Shown: piece by piece, positions 1-5,609 of the stretch
Numbering within the stretch: position 1 is the first letter of the stretch
Layout of the letters: each line of letters opens with the position of its first letter
Assembly: GCA_947385505.1 (NCBI GenBank)
Contig: CANDLP010000108.1
Span: forward strand, 1-7,467
Direction of reading: 5' to 3'
Length of the DNA stretch: 7,467 bases
Source: an uncultured Clostridia bacterium
Lineage (GTDB): Bacteria; Bacillota; Clostridia; Oscillospirales; Ruminococcaceae
Program-made: the position numbers and the translations under genes
The notes under the pieces: generated by a model
Databases searched by the model: none
What the model was told of the DNA's origin: nothing
What the model saw: only the letters and a program-made list of their open reading frames with translations

Positions 1-20
1 ACAAGCCCTAGTATAAAAAT

Positions 21-58
21 ACAATAAACGCTACTTCACATGAAACAGCGTTTATTGT
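21..58. terminator. Perfect 12-bp hairpin near the window edge, possible terminator
   Basis: ACAATAAACGCT (21-32) is the exact reverse complement of AGCGTTTATTGT (47-58), with a 14-nt loop. Read on the minus strand the stem is followed by ATTTTTATAC, a weak U-tract. On the plus strand it is followed by A-rich sequence, so if it is a terminator it fits leftward transcription better. It could instead be a recombinase-related inverted repeat, since an integrase gene starts about 220 bp downstream. The symmetry is certain; the function is not. Confidence 0.45.
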
Positions 59-278
59 AAAAAGTCGTAAAACATGTCCATATATTACATACATTATTTT
101 TATAATTATAACATTTTTTTGACAAAAAGTCAACTTTGTTTTGTGCGAGTTTACAATAAATTTACAAATAATACCAAATTATTTAAAAAATATTATAATG
201 GATACAAATAAAAAATTATTTATTGTCAAATTTCTCGTCAATATGCTATTATTAGTAAAATTTCGAAAGGAGCAATAC
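59..278 (+). other. AT-rich leader of the integrase remnant
   Basis: This gene-free stretch holds a short inverted repeat TTGAC-aaaaa-GTCAA (119-133), two TTTACAA words (about 150 and 161), and a consensus -10 hexamer TATAAT (194-199) about 80 bp before the integrase start. I do not see a convincing -35 box at 16-18 bp from that -10. The inverted repeat and the TTTACAA words could be operator or recombinase arm sites, but this is a guess. I see no small gene with a ribosome binding site here. Confidence 0.35.
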
Positions 279-980
279 ATGCCAAGACGAGGAGAAAACA
301 TTTTCAAGCGTAAGGATGGCAGATGGGAAGCTAGATATGTAAAGGAAATTACGCTTGAGGGCACCAAAAAATACGGTTCTGTTTATGCTAAAACATATCG
401 TGAGGTAAAAGCCAAACAGCTTGTTTGCATAAATCAACCTATAACCGGAGCGAGGAAATCATCGGTAACCGTTGACGACATAATGTGGGAATGGTTGGCG
501 CATAACAAAAACCAGCTTAAAATTTCAAGCTATCAAAGGTATTTTACCACAATAAAAAATCATATCTCAAAGCAGGTGGGCAAAATTCAGATCAAGCATT
601 TAACAGCATGTACAATTGAAAAATTTACAGATGAATTGTTAATAAATAAGAATTTGTCAAGAGAAACCGTGAATCATGTGTTAATCGTACTCGGAATGGG
701 ACTTGGTTTTGCGAAAACGCAGTATCAAGCGGCTGCTCCTGATATTCATCTGCTAAAATTGACGAAGACAAAAACACGAGTATTGTCTGTATCTGGACAA
801 GATACTTCAGTGCAGTATTTGCTGGCAAATGAGGATATATTTTTGTTTGGAATTTTGTTGGCATTGTATACAGGCTTTCGTATCGGTGAAATTTGTGCAC
901 TAAAATGGGAAGATCTTGCCAACAATGAGATTCATGTTAACAAAACAATCTCAGGTGGAACAGATCAGATACATATATGA
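279..980 (+). pseudogene. Tyrosine integrase, 5' portion only (C-terminal catalytic half lost)
   Basis: This is the N-terminal 233 residues of a phage/ICE-type tyrosine recombinase, which would normally be about 370-400 residues. The start is ATG at 279, preceded by AAAGGAG (266-272); the open frame runs upstream to 141 but without a ribosome binding site. Residues 1-50 (MPRRGENIFKRKDGRWEARY and following) look like the arm-type DNA-binding domain. Residues about 65-165 are the SAM-like core-binding domain. The catalytic domain opens with LYTGFRIGEICALKWEDL, whose Arg201 is the first catalytic arginine. The rest of the active site (beta-hairpin Lys, HxxR, His/Trp and the nucleophilic Tyr) is absent, because the sequence changes to serine recombinase from about 946 and stops at TGA 978-980. 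It cannot catalyse strand exchange, but a DNA-binding fragment could still be made. Confidence 0.88.
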
Positions 981-1943
981 GGTTTACGCTCAGGAGAGTG
1001 TTTCTCTCAGACGGCTGCTGGATATTCTTTTGTCTGAGGGCAAAAACCGTTGGACGGGAGCGATTGGTCTACCGCTAAGCTGTCGACACTGCTGAAAAAT
1101 TCGATCTATGTTAAAGCGGATTCGGATATTTTCGATTATTACGAAAGGCACGGAACTCAGATGATCACCGACTTGGCTATGTTTAAAGGAGAATTCGGAG
1201 CGCAATTGTACGGACAGAGCAAGCACAAGCGCGATAATCCCGATTGGTCTGATATGAAGCTGGTACTCCTTACTCATCGGAGAATCGTGGATTCCGAAAT
1301 CTGGCTGAAATGCCAAAGGAAATTAGAGAAAAACAAACAGATAACCAACAGCTTCAGCAACAGTACAAGCTGGCTCGCGGGAAAAATCATCTGCGAAAAA
1401 TGCGGTCACCATATGACTACCGTTAAAGGGGTTATCAATAAAAACGGCGACGTTCGGCGATACTTTAACTGTACGGGAAAATCCCACCAAAAAATTTGTA
1501 CTGTAACTAAGGTGACAATTTACGCCGAGGATCTGGAGAATATGGTTTATGACTGTATCACTGAAAAGCTGTCGGAGCTGAAAGAGGTAAAACGCGGCGG
1601 CAAAGCTTTTGAATACGGCGAAATAAACGATTTGAAGCTTAAGCTTAAAGCTGTTGAGCAAAACGAAAAGCAGCTGATGGACACAATGCTTTCAGGCGGC
1701 TTTAACAGCGACTTGCTGGTGCTTGCCAATCAGAAGGCTACACAGCTTAAACAGGATAAAATAGCGCTTACGGACAGAATTGAGGAGCTGAAAAGCAGAA
1801 GCGAAGATACGTCTGCTATTGTCAATCTCGGCAGGTCTTGGAAGGCTGCCGATTATAGGCGGAAAAAGGAGGTCGCCGATATATTGATTGAGAAAATCGT
1901 TATTTCCGTGGACGGAGACGCTAAGATTGTCTGGAATATATAA
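946..1943 (+). pseudogene. Large serine recombinase, C-terminal portion (catalytic domain missing, one frameshift)
   Basis: Homology to large serine recombinases begins at about 946 in the frame reading QIRYIYEVYAQ and runs to about 1047. It resumes in the -1 frame at about 1047 as DGSDWSTAKLSTLLKNSIYV, the typical end of the Recombinase (PF07508-type) domain. There follows a zinc ribbon (ICEKCGHHM about 1389-1415, then FNCTGKSHQKIC to about 1500), a coiled coil (about 1620-1800; ELKLKLKAVE-like heptads) and the usual tail VADILIEKIVISVDGDAKIVWNI. The N-terminal resolvase domain with the catalytic serine is entirely missing; its place is taken by the tyrosine integrase fragment. The longest single open frame is 1050-1943, opening at a TTG without a ribosome binding site. 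This is a remnant of an integrative element; the zinc ribbon and coiled coil could fold alone, but no start site supports expression. Confidence 0.88.
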
Positions 1944-1989
1944 ATATTACCCTGCAAGAGGTTTGTGCTTTGCAGGGTAATATTTTTTT
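1943..1989 (+). terminator. Strong rho-independent terminator after the serine recombinase
   Basis: AATATTACCCTGCAA (1943-1957) pairs with TTGCAGGGTAATATT (1970-1984) around a 12-nt loop, and a run of seven T (1983-1989) follows. It begins within the recombinase stop codon, so it belongs to that gene. Confidence 0.93.
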
Positions 1990-2135
1990 GCTGCGTTTTA
2001 AAGTCCGATATTTTAATGACGATTTTAAGAATTTTTTCTTATAAATTATAACATTGAATCCATAGACACAACAATTAGTTGGTTTTTTAAATGTGTTGTC
2101 CGCAATTACGCGAATTACAACGTTGAATAATACTC
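1990..2135. other. AT-rich intergenic sequence, no gene seen
   Basis: No ORF with a ribosome binding site and no hairpin with a T-tract was found. There is a short imperfect symmetry ACAACA/TGTTGT (about 2068 and 2092). The sequence may include the unrecognisable 5' part of the RloB-like remnant that follows. Confidence 0.5.
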
Positions 2136-2296
2136 TATGCTACCTAAAAAGAAACAGGCAAAAATACAAAGGAACTGCTTAAATATGCTCAAAGTATTGC
2201 GTCTTCATCTGTAAATGAATTTAAGCACATTTAGATAGTATTTGATAAAGATAATTTTCCGGCAGATGATTTTGACGAAACCTGCTTCAAATTCTG
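2136..2296 (+). pseudogene. Remnant resembling the central part of an RloB/AbiLii-family protein
   Basis: In the frame of 2151 the plus strand reads ETGKNTKELLKYAQSIAS, then SSVNEFKHI, a TAG at 2232-2234, then IVFDKDNFPADDFDETCF. From memory of the family (PF13707), RloB proteins contain a segment of the form GTGxNTxxLLxYAxxI, about 15 residues, then VWxVFDxDxFPxxxFxxAI. The TAG sits where a Trp (TGG) is expected, so a single G-to-A change would explain it. No start codon or ribosome binding site is present. A run of five A (2146-2150) puts upstream CTACCT out of frame. Similarity stops near 2296, just before the 3' end of the opposing ATPase gene. RloB-type proteins occur with an ATPase partner in phage-defence loci (AbiL, and R-M-linked rlo genes). 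This copy is dead. Confidence 0.62.
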
Positions 2297-2317
2297 CGGT
2301 ATTATCTCAGCAGTTTT

Positions 2318-3724
2318 TCATTTCATTTCTTTCAGAATATCACCGTACTTAATCAAGGTCACATTGCCCAATTCCTTTGCACTATCCGAACAGCCCTTTG
2401 TAAAACCGCTTTTAGAAAACAGGTAAAAATAAGGCTCTTGGTAGGAAAAAATCCTGCCGCGCTCCAACAAGGTTTCAAGTGTCCCCAAATTGATCTTTTC
2501 ATTAGTCCATTTACACTCGGCAAATAGGGCGTTACTTTTATCCTGTTCTCCAATAATATCAATTTCGGCTTGACATTTTTTTACGGGGTCATTTCCCCAC
2601 CAGCGTCCCAGCGAAGCGAATTCAACAGGCGTTTTTTCCTTAAGCAGCATTTTCCAAAGGTACTGAGCGCATATTTCCTCAAAGACCTTTCCCATATACT
2701 CGGGAAAATAAGGCTCGATGCGCTTATACACAATATCGGCAGCGCCTCTGGCAATAAGAGAATTGTTTCCTAAAACAAATCTGTACCAAAATCTGAACAT
2801 ATTGTCTTCAATGGAATAGATCGATTTTTTTGAAACGGCTTCACCGTAAGGCGTTTCCTTTTTCACAATTCCGAGATCAATTAGGCTCTTTATATAAGCC
2901 GAACACACGTTGGTGGGTTCCCCAACCTTACTTGAAATTTCCGACATGCGTGAAGCGCCGCCCGCGATCGCGGATATAACGGCAGTGTAAACAGCAGGTT
3001 CTCTTACCTCCTGTTTAAGCAGATTCATAGGTTCCTCATAAAGAAAAGAAACGGGGTTAAGATAAGTGTTTTTAATATTGTCCTCAACACTCAACTTTCC
3101 GTCTATCTGCAGCAGATACTGAGGAGTACCGCCCACTATCCCGTATATCAAAGCCTTATCTTCATCGGAAAAATCGGAAATACGGTCTAAATATTGATAT
3201 GTTTCCTCAAAATCAAAGGGCTGAATTTTCATTTGCGCTGTCCGTCTGCCGTAAAGAGGCGCCTTGTATGCCAAAACCTTATCCTCCATATATGACATCG
3301 AGGAGCCGCACACTATCAGCATCATCTTTGAGCTGTCCTTATATTTGTCGATAAGCATCTGCAAGGTGGAAGCAAGACTTTTAGACGAGCGGGCGGCATA
3401 GGGATATTCATCTATTACAAGAATCAGCCGTTCTTTTTCAGACAGCTTAAAGACATATTCCAAAGCCGACTGAAAAGAAATAAAAGAAGTGTCCGCCGCT
3501 ATACCGCCGCTGTACTCAATAACGCTTTTGCTGAAATTCTCTAAATTCTGCTTGGCGCTGCTTTCCACGCCCATAAAATAAATCGCTTTTTTATCCTCTA
3601 TAAATCGGGTTATAAGCGCGGTTTTTCCTACTCGGCGGCGCCCGTATATTACAACCAGCTCAAATTTTTTTGTTTGGTGCAATTTATCGAGCGCTTTCAG
3701 CTCCGGTTCTCTGCCGATAAACAT
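2318..3724 (-). CDS. ATPase with C-terminal DUF234 / PD-(D/E)xK-like domain
   Basis: This 468-residue protein belongs to the bacterial and archaeal AAA-type ATPase family (ATPase_2 plus DUF234). Walker A is GRRRVGKT (28-35), Walker B is LILVIDEYPY (100-109), and CGSS (139-142) is in the sensor-I position. A winged-helix segment lies at about 245-290. The C-terminal domain contains EIDI (Asp389) followed by FAECKW (Glu403, Lys405), a D...ExK pattern typical of the restriction-nuclease fold that DUF234 is thought to adopt. The start at 3724 is chosen because AAGGAGGG lies about 9 bases upstream; the open frame extends to 3766, but that would begin upstream of the -10 box. Length and motifs look complete. 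The gene has its own promoter and is flanked by recombinase and defence remnants. The biological role is unknown for the family; DNA or nucleic-acid processing is inferred from the domains. Confidence 0.88.
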   Translation of the reverse strand: MFIGREPELKALDKLHQTKKFELVVIYGRRRVGKTALITRFIEDKKAIYFMGVESSAKQNLENFSKSVIEYSGGIAADTSFISFQSALEYVFKLSEKERLILVIDEYPYAARSSKSLASTLQMLIDKYKDSSKMMLIVCGSSMSYMEDKVLAYKAPLYGRRTAQMKIQPFDFEETYQYLDRISDFSDEDKALIYGIVGGTPQYLLQIDGKLSVEDNIKNTYLNPVSFLYEEPMNLLKQEVREPAVYTAVISAIAGGASRMSEISSKVGEPTNVCSAYIKSLIDLGIVKKETPYGEAVSKKSIYSIEDNMFRFWYRFVLGNNSLIARGAADIVYKRIEPYFPEYMGKVFEEICAQYLWKMLLKEKTPVEFASLGRWWGNDPVKKCQAEIDIIGEQDKSNALFAECKWTNEKINLGTLETLLERGRIFSYQEPYFYLFSKSGFTKGCSDSAKELGNVTLIKYGDILKEMK

Positions 3725-3756
3725 TGCGGGTTCCCTCCTTTTTGATTTGCGTTTAC

Positions 3757-3785
3757 AGTATAGCATATTTAGTAAAAATAGTCAA
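3757..3785 (-). promoter_or_regulatory. Sigma-A-type promoter for the DUF234 ATPase
   Basis: On the minus strand, TTGACT (3780-3785) and TATACT (3757-3762) are separated by exactly 17 bp. Transcription would start near 3750, giving a leader of about 25 nt before the ATG at 3724 and including AAGGAGGG. This spacing also rules out the longer upstream start at 3766. Confidence 0.82.
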
Positions 3786-3828
3786 GTATGATTGACCAAA
3801 TTGTACCTGACTACTTGTAACTGTATTT

Positions 3829-4038
3829 TCATTTTAATTCAAACAATTCCGACAAATCCGAAATATCCACAATCGGAAGCTTAACGTCCTCATCATTAAG
3901 GAACATCAGTATATAAATCGGATAATAAACATATTTGTCCTTCACCTCTACATTGTAGTTTGTAAAAACAAACGCTTCATCTATGGATTTGTTGGGCTTG
4001 TTAATCTCCGCAGGGATTAAGTCGTATATCTCCGTCAA
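3829..4038 (-). pseudogene. Unrecognised small ORF, probably a C-terminal remnant
   Basis: I do not recognise this 69-residue frame. It reads TEIYDLIPAEINKPNKSIDE and onward to a hydrophobic YPIYILMFLND stretch and an acidic end (DISDLSELFELK). Its composition and even hydrophobic periodicity look like a real protein rather than an antisense shadow, and nothing else is coded here. It opens at a TTG (4036-4038) with no ribosome binding site; the frame is closed upstream by a TGA at about 4060. Just upstream lie the direct repeats at 4088-4139 and a recombinase tail, so the gene was probably cut by an insertion or deletion and only its 3' end remains. A small intact protein is possible, because a promoter-like pair sits at 4046-4074. 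There is no signal peptide and no catalytic motif that I can name. Confidence 0.4.
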
Positions 4039-4045
4039 TAAACAC

Positions 4046-4074
4046 AGTATACCGCTTTTTCAGCATTTACGCAA
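4046..4074 (-). promoter_or_regulatory. Promoter-like pair facing the small ORF
   Basis: On the minus strand, TTGCGT (4069-4074) and TATACT (4046-4051) are 17 bp apart. A transcript would start around 4039, essentially at the TTG of the small ORF, leaving no room for a ribosome binding site. It may be a chance match or a junction-created promoter. Confidence 0.35.
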
Positions 4075-4087
4075 CTGTTTTTTGCTG

Positions 4088-4139
4088 ATAAATGACACTT
4101 TTCCAACCATCAAACGATAATAAATGACATTTTTCCAAC
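4088..4139. repeat. Two direct 20-bp repeats, 32 bp apart (possible insertion-sequence end)
   Basis: ATAAATGACACTTTTCCAAC (4088-4107) and ATAAATGACATTTTTCCAAC (4120-4139) differ at one position and are separated by 12 bp. Read on the minus strand each unit begins GTTGGAAAA and contains TGTCATTTAT. Multiple short subterminal repeats containing TGTCA-like words are known at the ends of IS21-family elements, so this may be a solo end of such an element. No IstA or IstB coding sequence is present in the window. The repeat itself is certain; the IS21 reading is weak. Confidence 0.65.
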
Positions 4140-4158
4140 TTTGTATAATACTTGATAC

Positions 4159-4227
4159 GCAGATATTTTGATTGATAAGATTGTTATTTCCGCAGACGGA
4201 AACGCTAAAATTTTTTGGAAAACATAA
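4159..4227 (+). pseudogene. Last 22 codons of a second large serine recombinase
   Basis: The plus-strand frame reads ADILIDKIVISADGNAKIFW and ends KT then TAA (4225-4227). This matches the C-terminus of the recombinase remnant ending at 1943 (ADILIEKIVISVDGDAKIVW), differing at about five residues. A stop codon occurs just upstream in frame (TGA 4153-4155) and nothing recombinase-like precedes it, so the rest of the gene has been deleted. It is followed at the same short distance by a hairpin terminator, as in the first copy. It is a fossil with no function as protein, and it marks a second integration event or a duplication of the 3' end of the first. Confidence 0.85.
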
Positions 4228-4232
4228 AACAC

Positions 4233-4266
4233 CCCGCAAACCAAACCGGCTTGCGGGTTATTTTTT
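4233..4266 (+). terminator. Hairpin terminator after the recombinase tail, possibly bidirectional
   Basis: CCCGCAA (4233-4239) pairs with TTGCGGG (4251-4257) around an 11-nt loop, followed on the plus strand by TTATTTTTT. On the minus strand the same stem is followed by TGTTTTATGTTTT, so it could also stop transcription leaving the DHH gene, which ends at 4317. Confidence 0.8.
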
Positions 4267-4316
4267 AACTTTTAAAAAGGAACATTGAAATATTTTTAAG
4301 AGTCAATACAGCAAAA

Positions 4317-5282
4317 CTATTCTGCGATAAATTCATTCATCTTTTGATAAATAAAATCAAAAATATCTATTTTCCCATACTTTTCGGAAAGAAATTGGGA
4401 GGAAATCCTTCCGCCCGCCTTTTTGGCATGTCCGCCGCCGGAGCCGATTCCCTCGCAGACATAGGCTGCCAAATCTTTTGCGGAGATCCGATCGTCACAA
4501 CTCCTTACGGATATCTGGTATCCTCCGTTAACGGAAGTATAAACAAAGCACGCCAAAATGATATCAACCTGTATCACAAAATCACCGATAATACCCAGAA
4601 CAGCTTGGTCACAGCGCAGTGCGGATACTATTGCAAAACGTTTGTTAATGTCAAAATAGTGGTTATACATTGCGTCACTGGCTATCATCAGTTCCCCGAC
4701 AGTCATACCGGATTTGATCAGCTTTTCAAAAACGGGAAATTCCCCGGAAAGCTCCATCCTCATTTCAATATCCTTTTCCCTGTATAAATCATAGAAGGAA
4801 GAGGTATCTGTAAACAAACCGTACAATAAAGCCACACGAAGCGCTTTATTTTCTTTGACAGGATAATTTTCCTCTGTTAATAATTCCCATACGATTGTAG
4901 AACAGCTTTGATAACTGCTTTTGATCAACACTTTTTCGTTTTCCTTTATCACAGGCAGATGATGGTCAATAACAGCAATGTCGGCTGTTTCAAACCTTTG
5001 CACGTTTCCCTGTCCGTATTGCCCGTCTATAATCAAAAGGAGTTCTGTTGTTTCCGGAATACTTTCCACATGGTGAATCGGAATGTTACATTGTTTAATC
5101 ATATATTTTATATTATATTTTTGTATCGGCTGTACTCCTCCGTATATTATCTCGGCATCAACACCTTTCTCCGTTAAAAAACAATACACACCATACGCGG
5201 AAGCGATCGTATCGGCATCAGGGTTGTTATGACACTGTATGTAAATCTTTTGGTACTTTAAAAATCGTTGTAAAAACCCCAT
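4317..5282 (-). CDS. DHH/DHHA1 family phosphoesterase (NrnA-like)
   Basis: This 321-residue protein has the layout of DHH subfamily 1 phosphoesterases such as the oligoribonuclease/pAp phosphatase NrnA. Motif I is HNNPDAD (18-24), motif II Asp is IIDG (Asp86), motif III is IDHH (Asp106-His107-His108), and LFTDTSSF (Asp159) supplies the fourth metal-binding aspartate. The DHHA1 substrate domain carries GSGGGHAKKAGG (about 280-291). All expected metal ligands are present and the length is normal, so it should be active, with Mn2+ as the usual metal. It acts in the cytoplasm on short RNA or DNA, pAp or a cyclic-dinucleotide breakdown product; the exact substrate cannot be read from sequence. ATG at 5282 is preceded by AGGAGGG about 11 bases upstream. 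It is monocistronic with its own promoter, and looks like a chromosomal gene between accessory segments. Confidence 0.92.
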   Translation of the reverse strand: MGFLQRFLKYQKIYIQCHNNPDADTIASAYGVYCFLTEKGVDAEIIYGGVQPIQKYNIKYMIKQCNIPIHHVESIPETTELLLIIDGQYGQGNVQRFETADIAVIDHHLPVIKENEKVLIKSSYQSCSTIVWELLTEENYPVKENKALRVALLYGLFTDTSSFYDLYREKDIEMRMELSGEFPVFEKLIKSGMTVGELMIASDAMYNHYFDINKRFAIVSALRCDQAVLGIIGDFVIQVDIILACFVYTSVNGGYQISVRSCDDRISAKDLAAYVCEGIGSGGGHAKKAGGRISSQFLSEKYGKIDIFDFIYQKMNEFIAE

Positions 5283-5322
5283 GTATTTTTATCCCTCCTG
5301 TTTGTTTCGTTTTTATATTTTT

Positions 5323-5351
5323 ATTTTACCACTTTTAGGAGATATTGTAAA
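5323..5351 (-). promoter_or_regulatory. Promoter of the DHH phosphoesterase gene
   Basis: On the minus strand TTTACA (5346-5351) and TAAAAT (5323-5328) are 17 bp apart, and TG precedes the -10 by one base (extended -10). Transcription would start near 5315, giving a leader of about 33 nt before the start codon. Confidence 0.78.
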
Positions 5352-5431
5352 GGTTTACTGAAATTATTTATTCATTTGATTATTTTAACAAAAAAACACC
5401 TTTAACTTTGTAAGGATCGTATCGCCGAAGT

Positions 5432-5464
5432 ATTTGAATTGTGGATTTTATCCACAATTCAAAT
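5432..5464. repeat. Perfect 15-bp palindrome with 3-nt loop
   Basis: ATTTGAATTGTGGAT (5432-5446) and ATCCACAATTCAAAT (5450-5464) are exact reverse complements around TTT. There is no T-tract on either side, so it is not a typical terminator. It sits just outside the probable left end of the IS200-type element and may have been the insertion site, or belong to the element. Confidence 0.85.
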
Positions 5465-5473
5465 GGTTATTGG

Positions 5474-5525
5474 AGCTTTAGCGTAAAAAACCACCGGCTC
5501 AGCCGGTGGCATAAAAAGCTTTAGC
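5474..5525. repeat. IS200 left-end hairpin flanked by AGCTTTAGC repeats
   Basis: CCACCGGCTCAGCCGGTGG (5491-5509) is a 9-bp perfect stem. It is bracketed by two direct copies of AGCTTTAGC (5474-5482 and 5517-5525), and the same GCTTTAGC core lies in the centre of the 3' palindrome. Left-end hairpins are what IS200/IS605 TnpA binds in single-stranded DNA. On the minus strand the stem is followed by TTTTTT (complement of 5485-5490), so it should also work as a terminator for leftward transcription. Confidence 0.8.
5485..5509 (-). terminator. Minus-strand terminator formed by the IS200 left-end hairpin
   Basis: The GC-rich 9-bp stem at 5491-5509 is followed on the minus strand by six T. It would stop leftward transcripts leaving the element before they run into the region upstream of the DHH gene. 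Confidence 0.65.
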
Positions 5526-5544
5526 AAAATAACAACCTCCGATA

Positions 5545-5553
5545 TGGTATAAT
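5545..5553 (+). promoter_or_regulatory. Extended -10 promoter of the IS200 transposase
   Basis: TG at 5545-5546, one base, then a consensus TATAAT (5548-5553). No good -35 hexamer is visible at 16-18 bp. Transcription would start near 5560, so the whole leader up to the ribosome binding site (AAAGGAGG, 5593-5600) lies in or beside the segment complementary to the 3' flank. Confidence 0.7.
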
Positions 5554-5556
5554 AGT

Positions 5557-5586
5557 AAAGGTTTGGCAGCCACATTACTATTACGG
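5557..5586 (+). repeat. 5' arm of long-range complementarity flanking tnpA
   Basis: Two blocks, AAAGGTTTGGCA (5557-5568) and ATTACTATTACGG (5574-5586), are complementary to TGTCAAGCCTTT (7447-7458) and CCGTGATAGTAAT (7430-7442). The three substitutions (one in the second block, two in the first) all give G-U pairs if transcribed. The arm covers the predicted tnpA leader and ends 6 nt before the Shine-Dalgarno sequence. Confidence 0.7.
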
Positions 5587-5609
5587 AAACATAAAGGAGG
5601 TCATTAGCA

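Noticed and set aside
141..278. Longer integrase start at 141
   Set aside because: No ribosome binding site precedes it, the added residues do not resemble integrases, and they overlap the likely promoter (TATAAT 194-199). ATG 279 has AAAGGAG.
104..2055. AATTATAACATT at 104-115 and 2044-2055 as direct repeats (att sites) bounding the recombinase remnants
   Set aside because: The match is only 12 bp in very AT-rich sequence, with poor flanking similarity; a chance match is too likely.
3725..3766. Longer ATPase start at 3766
   Set aside because: It would start upstream of the predicted -10 box, and ATG 3724 has an excellent Shine-Dalgarno sequence and begins the family-typical FIGRExEL.
4046..4139. 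Repeat pair at 4088-4139 as a CRISPR or mini-array
   Set aside because: Only two units with a 12-bp gap and no cas genes; the spacing is too short for CRISPR.
4344..4787. 147-residue plus-strand open frame
   Set aside because: It lies wholly antisense to the DHH gene, has no ribosome binding site and no recognisable domain; it is a shadow.
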